Assembly: GCA_001970855.1 (NCBI GenBank)
Contig: LSSN01000961.1
Location: 1-64,000, forward strand
Direction of reading: 5' to 3'
DNA length: 64,000 bases
DNA from: Smittium culicis
Lineage: Eukaryota > Kickxellomycota > Harpellomycetes > Harpellales > Legeriomycetaceae
Shown: piece after piece, positions 33,616 to 44,700 of the stretch
Position numbering within the stretch: position 1 is the stretch's first letter
How the letters are laid out: every line of letters starts with the position of its first letter
Made by a program: the position numbers and the translations under genes
Notes under the pieces: generated by a model
Seen by the model: the letters and a program-made list of their open reading frames with translations, nothing else
Database searches by the model: none
Told to the model about the DNA's origin: nothing

Positions 33616-34867
33616 TAGTCTATTTTGAGTTAAAAATAAAAAGTGTAATATACATTTATAAATATTATAATGGTCGATCTATTTTTGTGTAAGATATTAA
33701 GATATTTCTCCCAAAAATTAATGATGAAAATCATCATATGAGTGATATTTAAATAGTAAATAGCTGGAAATATTTTTTAGCTAGTTATATTTTTAATCTT
33801 TAACTTCTATTTGTTGGTTTGGGGTTTTATATCGATAACTATTGTATTTAATAGTATGAACTTTACGCAAAAATTTTAATAATTTTCGACTAAGTTTTCG
33901 AAAGCAGTAAATTTTTTTCTTATAATTAGTATTTAAAAAATAAGACAAAAGTAATCTAAACTTATTTATTCAGTTTTTTATTTAAATTTTGAGCCTTTGT
34001 TAATTTTTCTTTGATTTATTAAATTAACACTATATATGTATATTTTTCTTTAAAAATATGATATTTCATTATAAATTTTCAGATATATTATGCAATTTAA
34101 TAAAGCAAAAACTAATTATCTAAGCATTTGAAATATTCTATGAAATCTTTATATTTATTCATTCCTTTTATGATGTTTAATATTTATCCTTTTTCTTTAT
34201 TTTAATAAAACGATATTTTTTGAGACAAAATATCTATTCTATTAGCTGATGATTTACATTACTATACTTACATTTCTAATAAAAAAATTTTCAGAATTAA
34301 AAAAATTTTATTAGGCATCGATGGTAATTATGTTGTTTAAGTTTATGTAGACATTTTGGTTATCTAAATTTGAATTTTCAACTCAAAAACATCAAAGAAA
34401 CTATCTTTTTTTAAGATGGTGATGTGAAGTGCTATTTAAAAATGATATATAATTTTAGACCTTGTAATGATTTTTTTAATACTTTGAATACACATGTGAG
34501 GACTTATCAACATTTTTTTTCGAACCTGGTATAGGAATCTAAATCACCTATTGATGTTTTCAATTGGGGATTACATATTTAACATAGTCGAAATAATTAT
34601 AATTTTATGGATGAGGATGAAGAAGAGAGCATTGTGGGACCCCTTTCTACCACAAAAATTATACTGTTTAATATTCTAATAATATCCACTGAATTGAAAA
34701 ATAATTTCCTCTTTCGTTGCTATTCATTTTCTAAAAAGTAAATTTTGAAATTTTTTATTTGCAAATCAAGTAGTATATGATTTTGCGTACTTTAAAACAA
34801 TATAGTAAAAAAATTCTACCTGTTTCAAAACTCTTAATATTTATATAACATAAGACGGAATAGCAGG
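33616..34867. other. AT-rich intergenic DNA
   Basis: Lies between LINE fragments C and E; no gene or array recognised. Confidence 0.5.
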
Positions 34868-34995
34868 TATCGATCTGCTAGAGTGGCGGAGGGGGTCGAT
34901 TGAAAAGCTATTTTTAAAAAAAATTTTCAACAGATTTTTTTTAATATTTTTTTGTATACTTTTAAATTTTGTATTATAGACTCTAAAAAAAAAAA
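34868..34995 (+). mobile_element. LINE 3'-end fragment E
   Basis: Begins in the last codons of ORF2 (CTGCTAGAGTGGCGGAG against CTGCTAGAGCGGCGAAG in copy B), passes the ORF2 stop and 3' UTR, and ends in an A-run after ATAGACTCT. About 128 bp: an extreme 5' truncation. Confidence 0.8.
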
Positions 34996-35119
34996 GAAGG
35001 ATAGTGAGAAAAAAAACAAATTTTAAGCTGAAAATAAGTGAAAAATTAATGTTTAATCCAAAAAGTCCCTGAGTGCATAAAATGTACATTTGACTTTTCA
35101 AAATGTATATTTTATGCAA

Positions 35120-35315
35120 TTATCCATTTCCCGTTTACACTATTTAAAAAATTGAATTTATTAATTCGTTTATGATTTATATACAAATTAATTATTTGTT
35201 TTAAATTTACAATAAACCAATAATTCTTAAGATCTCGGAATTATTGAATTTTAACCGAGCATAGTTGGTTATATCTTTTAGATCAAAAATATTCAACCTC
35301 CCGGGAAAGGGTTAA
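35120..35315 (+). repeat. TTAA MITE family P1 copy
   Basis: Left end CCATTTCCCGTTTACACT with a TTAT flank, right end CCTCCCGGGAAAGGGTTAA. 196 bp. It is the first of two P1 copies 87 bp apart in the same orientation. Confidence 0.75.
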
Positions 35316-35401
35316 GCACTGGAGGGTTTAGAGCTGTTATTTCTTTTTTTTTTTTGCAACGTTGAGCTAGATTGATAAGTAGCTATTGGATGGCATTATT
35401 A

Positions 35402-35530
35402 TTAACCCTTTCCCGTCCAATTCTCTTTAAAAAAGAGAATTTATTGATTCGATACTCAATCAATTTTCATTGAACGCGGTTGGCTATATTTGGTCATCCA
35501 AAAATAGTTTACTACGCGGGAAAGGGTTAA
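35402..35530 (+). repeat. TTAA MITE family P1, internally deleted copy
   Basis: Perfect TTAA flanks with ends CCCTTTCCCGTCCAATTCTC and TACGCGGGAAAGGGTTAA, but only 129 bp. The middle AT-rich third is missing, with the junction inside ATTCGATACTCAATC. The termini are among the best preserved in the window. Confidence 0.85.
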
Positions 35531-35539
35531 TTGATGATT

Positions 35540-35890
35540 TTTTTAACTTGTGGAATTTTATTGGTACGATAACAATAAAAGAAAACGTGTGGTATAATAA
35601 ACTAAAAAAATAGATTAGTTGGTTCAAGATATTAAAAAACTAACATTCTATTACTAATAAATTCCTCTGAAAATCATCCAGCTGCGCACCTAAAGGTAAA
35701 AGTGACCAATCCACCAAGGCGATGCTCCAAGTAAGCTGGATGACTTAAGTTACAAGCAGCCATAGAATTAAGCACGTTACAACAAAATTGAATTCGTTGA
35801 GCTCCTAGTCAGAGCCTACATCTAATAGAACAAATAAAAAATAGGCTCCTACCCAAACGTGGGAAAAATCGACCTGACTCCCCTACGATT
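35540..35890 (+). repeat. Dispersed repeat R4, copy 2
   Basis: Collinear with 2500-2870: GGAATTTTATTGGTACGATA, ACTAACATTCTATTACTAAT, AAGTTACAAGCAGCCAT, CCCAAACGTGGGAAAAATCG. Begins 10 bp after the deleted P1 MITE. No inverted or direct terminal repeats seen. Confidence 0.6.
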
Positions 35891-35967
35891 ATTAATTGAT
35901 GAATTTAAACAATATAAGTAACAAATTCCCAAAAATTATCAAAAAGTCAAACGCGTATTATGATCAT

Positions 35968-36139
35968 TAGATGACAAATTTAAATTGAATTTTATGATAT
36001 TAGATGACAAATGTAAATTGCATATTTTATGTATAGGATGACGAATGCAAAAGGCATGTTTTATGTATTAGATAGCAAATGTAAAATCAATGTTTTATGT
36101 ATTTGAAACTTGAAAGATTCAGGACTTGGAGGGTAAAAC
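35968..36139 (+). repeat. 34-bp tandem repeats ending in a P2-type terminus
   Basis: Four units of 33-34 bp (35968-36000, 36001-36034, 36035-36068, 36069-36102), each with GATGACAAATG-like and TTTTATGTAT parts, are followed by GATTCAGGACTTGGAGGGTAA at 36118-36138. That terminus is the same as the right end of the small element at 50315-50414. Probably the right half of a larger P2 element with an internal array. Confidence 0.65.
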
Positions 36140-36466
36140 TACTTGCGATTTATAGATTTTCCTATTTTGAGGCTAATGCTTAACAGGAGTAATATAAAAA
36201 AAAAAGAAGAATAATTTAGCTAACCAAATATTGACTTACTATACTTTAAAGGGTCTTAATTTTAGAATAGTGCATTTATACTAAATTTAGGCCTGGTTCG
36301 TAAACCCCATTGCAATGATTTAATTTTTAATAAATAGTTCATTTTTTAAAAATTTAATATTATAATTATAATAATAATTAATATATTTTTTTAATTCGTT
36401 AGGTTTTATGATTGCCATGATTCGTAAACTTGTCATATAAAATGATTAGATTGCTCAATTATTTAG

Positions 36467-36467
<1 letters not shown>

Positions 36468-36541
<74 letters not shown>
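36468..36541. repeat. (TTA)n microsatellite
   Basis: About 24 uninterrupted TTA units. Confidence 0.97.
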
Positions 36542-37179
36542 TTACCAGGTTATGTTTTAACATAATTACTATCAGCCAGTAAAAATGATTGAGTAGTTAT
36601 TGATAGGTTTTTATACTCACGTAAGTTTTACTATTATTAACAAAGCATGATTACTGGTTGACAGGAATTAGTTCAAATTCAACCATTTTACTTAGTTATT
36701 AGTTAGTACAAGAATTGAGAAATCTCTCTTATAAAAAAATAAAGCAAAAAGGACTACCACCATACAGAATTGGAATTTTGTTGAATCCAGATATAGATAA
36801 AAAATATTCATGTGGTACTCAATAATACGCCAAAAGCGGCACACTAAACATTTTAGTTCACAAACATTCATAATATATTTAATTATTAGCTAGGAATTTT
36901 AAATAAGATGCAAGAGCGTATTTCATAATTATTGATGATTATTATTGGGTATTTTATTTGATATAACTATTTGTGATTAAAAGACTCGATTTAAGCTATT
37001 GTATTAGAACGTGAGGATTTGTTCTTTTTTTGGGCATCCTTTTTTTTGTCACATAAGATTTAGTATTGTAATAGACAAAAACTAAACTCATATCTTTTTT
37101 GGGCCTACAAAAAATTTTTAACAGTTAGTAGTATGAGCTATCCAATGAAAATTTCTAGCATAAAATGCGTTTCAAATCT

Positions 37180-37375
37180 TTAGCCCTTTTACGGGAAGTA
37201 GACTATTTATTATGTACCAAATATAGCCAACTGAACTCAATTAAAATACTATAATTTTGAGATTTTAAGCTATATTGGTATATTGAAAAATATCAGCAAA
37301 TAATAAATTTGCTTATAAATAATAAACGATCCAGTAAATTCCTTTTCTTAAGAGTGTTGGACGGGAAAGGGTTAA
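37180..37375 (-). repeat. TTAA MITE family P1 copy
   Basis: Ends TTAGCCCTTTTACGGGAAG and GTGTTGGACGGGAAAGGGTTAA (last part); 196 bp, opposite in orientation to the next two copies. Confidence 0.75.
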
Positions 37376-37634
37376 CTCATGTTTATGCCTATATTTTAAT
37401 TTAACCATTTAGCCGTGAAGACAGGATATAACAGAACTAAGGGGAAATTGGCTAGGCTAAGACTTTTATTATTTATTAGAAATTTTAAATAGTATAAATA
37501 TTAAAGAACTAGTAGGAATTTAATGTGTTGATAAGCATAATCTTTCACAGAAAGGATTATGCTTAATTTATAAAGCTAAAAACTAAAATAGTGAAAAGAT
37601 GAGAAGGGTGTAGAGTAAAGTCAATGGATTTCAT

Positions 37635-37830
37635 TTAACTCTTTCCAGTCTAGCACTCTTTAAAAAAATCAATCTATTGATTTGTATATGATTTATAACC
37701 AAATCTATTATTTGCTGTTATTTTGAAATATACCAATGTATCTTAAGGCCTAGGATTAATGTATTAAAATTGACCATAATTGGCTATATTTAGAGGGTCA
37801 AAAACAATCTATCGTCCGTGAAAGGGTTAA
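37635..37830 (+). repeat. TTAA MITE family P1 copy
   Basis: TTAA on both sides; ends CTCTTTCCAGTCTAGCACTC and CGTCCGTGAAAGGGTTAA. 196 bp and 22 bp from the following copy. Confidence 0.8.
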
Positions 37831-37852
37831 TAAGAGATTTTCAGATTTCCTG

Positions 37853-38049
37853 TTAACCCTTTCCCGTTCAACACTCTTTAAAAAAATCAATCTTATGAAT
37901 CGTACATGATTTATAAGCAACTTTATTATTTGTTGTTAATTTTAAATATACTTATATTTCTTAAATCTTCGGATTTATGCTATTTTAATTGAGTGCTCTT
38001 GGCTATATTTGGTGGGTCAAAAATAGTCTACCACCCGGGAAAGGGTTAA
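37853..38049 (+). repeat. TTAA MITE family P1 copy next to the YCII promoter
   Basis: TTAA on both sides; ends CCCTTTCCCGTTCAACACTC and CACCCGGGAAAGGGTTAA. 197 bp. The right end is 45 bp before the TATA box at 38095. Confidence 0.85.
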
Positions 38050-38094
38050 CTGGGTTGAAAATTGTGTTAAAAGACTGGGTTATGGCACATAAAG

Positions 38095-38103
38095 TATAAA
38101 TAG
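38095..38103 (+). promoter_or_regulatory. TATA box of the YCII gene
   Basis: TATAAATAG followed by CCG, 90-98 nt before the ATG at 38193. The best TATA match in the window and positioned just after a MITE. Confidence 0.6.
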
Positions 38104-38106
38104 CCG

Positions 38107-38179
38107 ACTATTTCTCTTCTCTCGACAATTTTATACTATTTCTCTTCTCTCGACAATTTTGTACTATTTCTATTTCCTC
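38107..38179 (+). repeat. 28-bp tandem duplication in the YCII leader
   Basis: ACTATTTCTCTTCTCTCGAC plus eight bases occurs at 38107-38134 and 38135-38162, then a partial, altered third unit (ACTATTTCTATTTCCTC) to 38179. The duplicated unit is a pyrimidine-rich tract between the TATA box and the ATG, so it probably contains the start-site region twice. Confidence 0.8.
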
Positions 38180-38192
38180 AAAAATACACACA

Positions 38193-38534
38193 ATGGAAAA
38201 CTCTCTTAAATCTGTTTTGTCAAGCGATAAATTCTACCATGTCACAATCAAGGACTATACTGACTCCGAATGCATTGATCGACGCATGAAAGTCATTGAA
38301 CCCCATCTCAAAGAGCTTGATACTCTAATTGAAGAGAAAACAATCGTTTTTGCTGGAGCACTTATCGGAAAAGGTAGCAACAGCACGAATATAATGGTTG
38401 GAAGCGCAATCGTCGTACGTGCTGAGAATGAAAATATTGCACGCAAAATACTGGAGAACGACCAATTCGCAAAGCATGATGTTTGGGATATGAGCAAATT
38501 TGAAATTTCAGAGATATTTCCAATCTTGAAATAA
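38193..38534 (+). CDS. YCII-related (YciI-like) domain protein
   Basis: Intronless, 113 aa, essentially one domain of the dimeric alpha+beta-barrel fold. Visible family features are the opening strand FYHVTIKDYTD (residues 14-24) with His16 and Asp21, the helix start DRRMKVIEPHLKEL with His38, a central strand IVFAGALIG and the closing block NIARKILENDQFAKHDVWD. YciI proteins carry a His-Asp pair and some have hydrolase- or dehalogenase-like chemistry, but the substrate here is unknown. No signal peptide is seen, so a cytosolic protein is expected. The compact TATA box, pyrimidine-rich leader and lack of introns suggest a well-expressed small gene. It is isolated: MITEs lie upstream and a LINE lies 700 bp downstream. 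Confidence 0.85.
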   Translation: MENSLKSVLSSDKFYHVTIKDYTDSECIDRRMKVIEPHLKELDTLIEEKTIVFAGALIGKGSNSTNIMVGSAIVVRAENENIARKILENDQFAKHDVWDMSKFEISEIFPILK

Positions 38535-39229
38535 ATACCCTTTATATACCGAATTATATTTTGTTTTTTCTTTTAGTTCAAAAATAAATTCTTATATGAT
38601 ACCTTTTTAATAACTCACTGATAAAATTGAATAAAAGTAAAATGTTTTCGATAATTTTAAGAAAGCGTATATAAAATATACGTTTAATATCTATAAAAGA
38701 GATGGAGCTTGCAGTATTTTATTATGAACCCAAAATATGAGACCACAGCCACTATATTGGAATTTCGCCGAATTTTTAAACTAAAATTGATCATCGACAC
38801 GTTCATAGAAAGAAGTAGATTTGGTAGAGGTCTTATTTCGTTAAGCAAAAACAGAAAAAACCCCTGGTAGAAGAAATTATACCATTTTTATAATTAAAAG
38901 CATTAACTGTGTGGGAAATGTATGTAAACGAGTTGGTGAATAGTTCAACGATATAAAAATATAATCCATCTATACATTGGTACATGACCGTATTCCATTT
39001 AATATTACTAGGAAATAGTATATTCGACTATGTATTCGATTTATCAATAAGTTTCATATATTTTGATAATCAAAATAATTTTTACTATATTCTGATATTT
39101 ACAGTATTTATTTTAGAATTTATTTGAACTATTTCTCTCTCTCTCTCTCTCTCTCTTAGAAAGGTTTTTCTTGGGCGATCCAATAGGATTAGAGAATCTA
39201 TAAAACTTTATTTCTTATCTAATATTAAC
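38535..39229. other. Intergenic DNA between YCII gene and LINE copy B
   Basis: AT-rich; contains a (CT)n run of about 24 bases at 39133-39156. No gene recognised. Confidence 0.6.
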
Positions 39230-39568
39230 TTTTTTTTGAGCCCTTACTAAATAAAATTGACTATAAACATCAAACGCGTAGTCTATCGACTTTAACTTGT
39301 TAATTCAACTTTGTTGGACTTTCCAAGAGCTACATTTTGGTACAAGTTTGGTCTCTTTAGACAAAGTTTAACTATTGCAATTAAATTGTAAGTGCCCAAG
39401 TTTGGTGCACGGTTTTAATTAGCCAAATCGAGAAAAAAAAAAGTACGCAAATCGCCAAATTTAACGAATTTGATTATTTCGACTAATTTGCGACACAAAA
39501 AAAAGCCTGCACAAAAAAAATAAAAAATAAAAAAGCAAAGAAAAAAAAACACCCCAATTTACTCAAGT

Positions 39569-41778
39569 ATGGTCATTAGAAAGCCCATAAAACGTGCTAG
39601 ATCACTGTTTAGTGATATCGTTAAGGGGGATGACCCTGAATACGCTAATAAAGCTGAATTAACCAGCACAAACGTTAATTCCACTAGTGTAATCGATAAA
39701 TCCAAGTCGGATACCCAATATTTAAATCAAAAAACTCCAAAAAAAATACAAATCCACAAAAATCAACAAAAAAACGGTAAACTTAATAAAAAAATAACTA
39801 AGATTCTGCCAAAGCTGGACATGACCCAATATAGGGCTGTATCCTTTAAAAACCTTATTTTTGGGGGCAAAAAGAGCTGTCTAAAAAGGTTCTGTGTAGC
39901 AGGATCCGATCAAAAGATCGGTATTGACTGGAGTCAATTTAAGGGAGATGTACACGAGGCCTTGGATGTAGTATTTAATGCTATTGGTGACAGTATATAC
40001 ACAAGATATGATGACTATAGAGCAAATGTCACATATATAACTCTGGATAATCTAGAAGACGCAACAAATCTAATGTCTAAGACATTGAATTATGATGATC
40101 AGAAGATTGATCTATACCAAACAGTAAAAATCGAAGAGGATATCATGACCGTAAATATCCCAAATTTCAAGGAAATTTCCATCACTAAAATGATTGAGCT
40201 GGTCACAAAGCAGCTGAAACCACTAGGTGAAATCAAGGACATTAGCGTCTTGTGAAATAAATATAGAAATGAGTATATACCTTATGGTATGAAGGTCCTA
40301 CTCAGAAAAAATACTATAGAAACTGAGCTGCCACTTTTCCTTGACCACAAAGATGGTCGTATAAACATCTTCTACAGAGGATGCAAGGAAGCTTGCAGTT
40401 ATTGTAAGAAGGATGGGCACTGGAAATCGGAGTGCCCAACATTGAAAAACATCACAAGCAAGAAAAATTTTATGAGTGATATGGCGAAATCATCGCTTAA
40501 ATTCTCACTCCCTGAGCCGACTAAGATTGCGGTTTCAACACCACCAGCGCTAATAATCAAAAAATATGACCCTAAAACTAGTACTAAAAGTAAATTTTTG
40601 TTTTTAAAACCAGTCAAATAGTCTAAAATCACCAATAATACCAAAGTATCAAGCAATGCTGAAGATTTAAAGAACAAAACGAGCTCCATTAACCGCCAGA
40701 GAGGCACTTTAGGCTTAAAAAAGCCCCCCCCCCCCCCCCCCCCCCCCNNNNNNNNNNNNNNNNNNNNNNNNNNNNNNNNNNNNNNNNNNNNNNNNNNNNN
40801 NNNNNNNNNNNNNNNNNNNNNNNNNNNNNNNNNNNNNNNNNNNNNNNNNNNNNNNNNNNNNNNNNNNNNNNNNNNNNNNNNNNNNNNNNNNNNNNNNNNN
40901 NNNNNNNNNNNNNNNNNNNNNNNNNNNNNNNNNNNNNNNNNNNNNNNNNNNNNNNNNNNNNNNNNNNNNNNNNNNNNNNNNNNNNNNNNNNNNNNNNNNN
41001 NNNNNNNNNNNNNNNNNNNNNNNNNNNNNNNNNNNNNNNNNNNNNNNNNNNNNNNNNNNNNNNNNNNNNNNNNNNNNNNNNNNNNNNNNNNNNNNNNNNN
41101 NNNNNNNNNNNNNNNNNNNNNNNNNNNNNNNNNNNNNNNNNNNNNNNNNNNNNNNNNNNNNNNNNNNNNNNNNNNNNNNNNNNNNNNNNNNNNNNNNNNN
41201 NNNNNNNNNNNNNNNNNNNNNNNNNNNNNNNNNNNNNNNNNNNNNNNNNNNNNNNNNNNNNNNNNNNNNNNNNNNNNNNNNNNNNNNNNNNNNNNNNNNN
41301 NNNNNNNNNNNNNNNNNNNNNNNNNNNNNNNNNNNNNNNNNNNNNNNNNCCCGCTAGCTCGTTAATAGCAGCTGAGATACCATCCAGCCCTATCGAAAAA
41401 GTATCATCAGGTGATGATACCGAGTCTGATGGCAGTAATGATGATAAAGATAAACCTAAATCCAAAATGACAACTAAATTCACTATTAATAGTGATGATT
41501 TCTCCGATATCTCGGTAGATAGTGGTATGAGCATCCCAATGGAGATCAAAAAAGAGTTCATATCACCGAATCTCAGTCCTATGAACGAATCTGATGGGTA
41601 TAGCCCCCCGTCAGAGCACTCATTGATGGCAGCAAAAGCCAGAATGGGGATAATATCGGGAAAATCGTTTAATAACTATGTATCAAATGTAGATAATGCG
41701 CCGCCAGGAAAAAATATAGCTGCTATAGATCCTGAATCTATCGCCGAGCATCAGGAAATCTCCGATATAGAGTTCTGA
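39569..41778 (+). pseudogene. LINE ORF1 (nucleic-acid binding, decayed, with assembly gap)
   Basis: The ATG at 39569 opens a basic N-terminal region (MVIRKPIKRARSLFSD). TGA at 40253-40255 interrupts the frame; the same frame continues and encodes a CCHC knuckle CSYCKKDGHWKSEC near 40397-40438. TAG at 40619-40621 interrupts it again, after which the frame runs into a C homopolymer (40724-40747) and the N gap. After the gap an acidic Ser/Asp-rich tail (41350-41778, ending SDIEF) is open. ORF1 proteins coat the element RNA. Both stops are single-codon lesions in an otherwise continuous frame, so the copy decayed after insertion, or the stops are read through (less likely given the ORF2 damage). 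Confidence 0.85.
40748..41349. other. Assembly gap (602 N) within LINE ORF1
   Basis: Unresolved bases directly after a run of 24 C; the homopolymer probably stopped assembly. Gap size may be an estimate. Confidence 0.95.
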
Positions 41779-44700
41779 TGATGCATATCAAAGCACATAC
41801 ACATAATATGAACCAAAAAACTTCAAAAAAAATTATAAAATGGCAAAATCTTAAAAAAATCTCCGAAATAATATCGAAAAATGCTTGGTTCTCAGCGTCC
41901 AAGAACTCAAAAAAGACACTGTAAAAAAGTATGTTGTGCTGAATAGCACACAAAAGGACCATCAACATACAGTGAAGAAAATCAGACAACGTAACGGCCA
42001 ATGGAGGCACGAAATTCACTCCATTGACCACCAAAAAATCAACATATCAAAAACCGAAATAAATAATATTGAATAATCTCTGAGCGCAAAAATTAGGCGC
42101 GAAAAAAATAAAAAATTTCGATCCGCTAATTTCACTGGCCAAAAAAATCAAAAATTAAATTTCGCTAAAAACAACACTCTGACGGTTATAACCTACAATA
42201 TACGAGGCATAAAGAGTGTAAAAGGCGAACTTGAGCACTATCTGAATTTTTCAAAGTCGGATAGTGCTAAGCCCGATATCCTGGCACTCCAGGAAACATT
42301 GTTAACAAAAAAAACTTACCGCTGCCGCATACCAGGGTACACCTGTATAGAGTCGAAAGCCGATCACACCAAAGGTGGCACCGGTCTACTGCTGGCAGTA
42401 AAAAATAATGTTGGACTATAAATAAGCGAATTTAATTGTGCGCTAACATGACTATCTGGGATACTCTTTTGGCACACCAAAAATGGTGATAAATTCACGC
42501 TTTTAATAACAAATGTGCACTTCCCAAACGCAGGAATTCGCAAAAAGCGGGCGATTTCCGAGCTTTTTGACAACTATAAAAACTTTAATAAAAAATTAAA
42601 AAAACATACTGCTGGAGGACTACAATATGGACACCCCAATCTCAAAAAAGTTTACTCTGAAGCTTGGAACTGGGTTCCAACATGCAAAAGTGACCAACTC
42701 GACCGGGTCGAGGTACAATAAGAGTACTGTGGGCCGAATGATCGACCACATATACTATGCTGGGCTCAACATCCGTCCAAACTGGTGCACGGCGAACCGG
42801 TTTTTAGACCTCTCCGACCACATGCCGATCACAGCGCAGTGGAATTTGGACGCTCTCGAGGTACCTGCGAAAAAATCAAAAATTAACGCGAAAAAAATTA
42901 CTATTGGCTGAAAATAATTTTGTCAGCCATAACCGATTTACAGTGCTAGCTGAAGCTGAAATGGGCCTAAATGAGCTTTGCGTGGGCCTAATTGACACTG
43001 TTTGGGGTCAATCTGCTCGGCTCGGTGCGCTGGATTCACCTGAAGAAACCATAAAAACCGTACTGCCAAAGAACACCATCAAAAAAATTAAAAAGCGACG
43101 AAAAAAATTTCGAAAATTAACGAAGAATAATTTCCCAATCAGCGAATACATCAATATCAGATCGAGTGCAAATCGATCAATTAAGGCCGATAGAAAAGCC
43201 CAGCATGTCAAAAGCCTTATAAAAATCGCCGAACAGATTCTAAACAGCGATTCGAAATCCTATTGGTGTCATATCAAATCATACATTGGGAAATCATTCC
43301 AAAGCATCGCCGATGGCCCACTGTACGACAAAAATAAAAATTTAACTACTGAAAAACATGAAAAAATAAAAATCTGGATAAATCATTTTGGAGATCTAGC
43401 CAAAGACGCTACTGGGAACAGCCGATCGACAGGTAAGTGGGAGAATCTCATCTCTAGCGACTGTGACTATTACCCAGAGTGTGATAGCACTATTTTATGG
43501 TCAGATATAACTGATGCACTTCGTGATACACCTAACAACAAGGCTCCGGGAGCTGACGGAGTACCATCTGAGGTATGGAAACTGGTGATGACCGAGCCAT
43601 CACCCACATCTTCACTAGCAAAATCAATTCATAAAATCATCAACCTAATGTATGACACAGGGAATATAACCTAGTGCCTAGAAACTTCAGTTGTGGTTCC
43701 GGTACCTAAAAAAGGTGACCTGAAGGACCCCGATAACTACCAAGGGATATCACTGATCCCAACACTGGCGAAACTGGGGGCCAAAATTGTGGCCACCAAA
43801 CTCAGCAAAATCGATGCGAAATACCAAATATTGGTAAAAGAGCAAGCTGGATTCAGGAATTTCGAGGAGTGTGCGGGCCAAGCGACCACTCTATACGAAA
43901 TAGTCCGCCGACGCAAAATTCAGAACAAGGAAGCATGGCTGTGCTATATCGACTATAGCAAGGCCTACGACCGGGTCCCCCACATGGCCCTACTGCATAA
44001 ACTGCGATCAATGGGAATTGGGGGCAAACTCCTCAATATGATCAAGGGCATGTATGATGCCCCAAAAATCGCAGTTAGAGTTGGAAATGAAATTTCAAAC
44101 CCCACTGAATACCTCTGTGGAGTGCGGCAATAGTGCCCAGTCTCGCCGATACTCTTTGATTTCTACATCAACGATATATTCAAGGGTGTACGAGGTGTGC
44201 GGGTTCCTGGGCTCACCTCATGCATACCAGGAATACTGTTTGCCGACGATGCCGTGCTATTGGCCGAATCATCAGCCGATTTACAAGCCGCACTGGATAC
44301 CATTAACGAATGGTCGGACACTTGGGAAATGGCTTTGAATGACTTCAAGTGCGGGATAATGACTATAAGCTGGGATTTGACCGCTAATATGAACCTGCAG
44401 GGCCAAAAAGTCAACTCCACCGACCAGTACACCTACTTGGGCTATATTATGAATAGCAAGTGGGATGTATCTGGGACTATCAAAAAAAACAAGAATAAGG
44501 TCAGAAAGGCTGTATTTGCTGCATACAGCTTCCTGAGACGGTCTGATGTGCTCACAGCACTAAAAATAAAGTTCATCAATTCGGTGCTGATGCCGATTGG
44601 ATGTTACGGTGGGGAGACATTTGGAATGAGTGAAGCCAGATGCTAGCCCATACAGATGGAAATCGAAAAGGCAATCAGACTGGTTGCCAACGTCGGGAAA

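Noticed and set aside
35968..36102. Regular 34-bp units considered as a CRISPR array
   Set aside because: Units are contiguous without unique spacers, and the setting is eukaryotic.
40689..41561. Long minus-strand frame across the N gap, and similar frames at 20881-21556
   Set aside because: Only open because N codons cannot be stops; real coding evidence is on the LINE plus strand and in the spliced Mic60 model.
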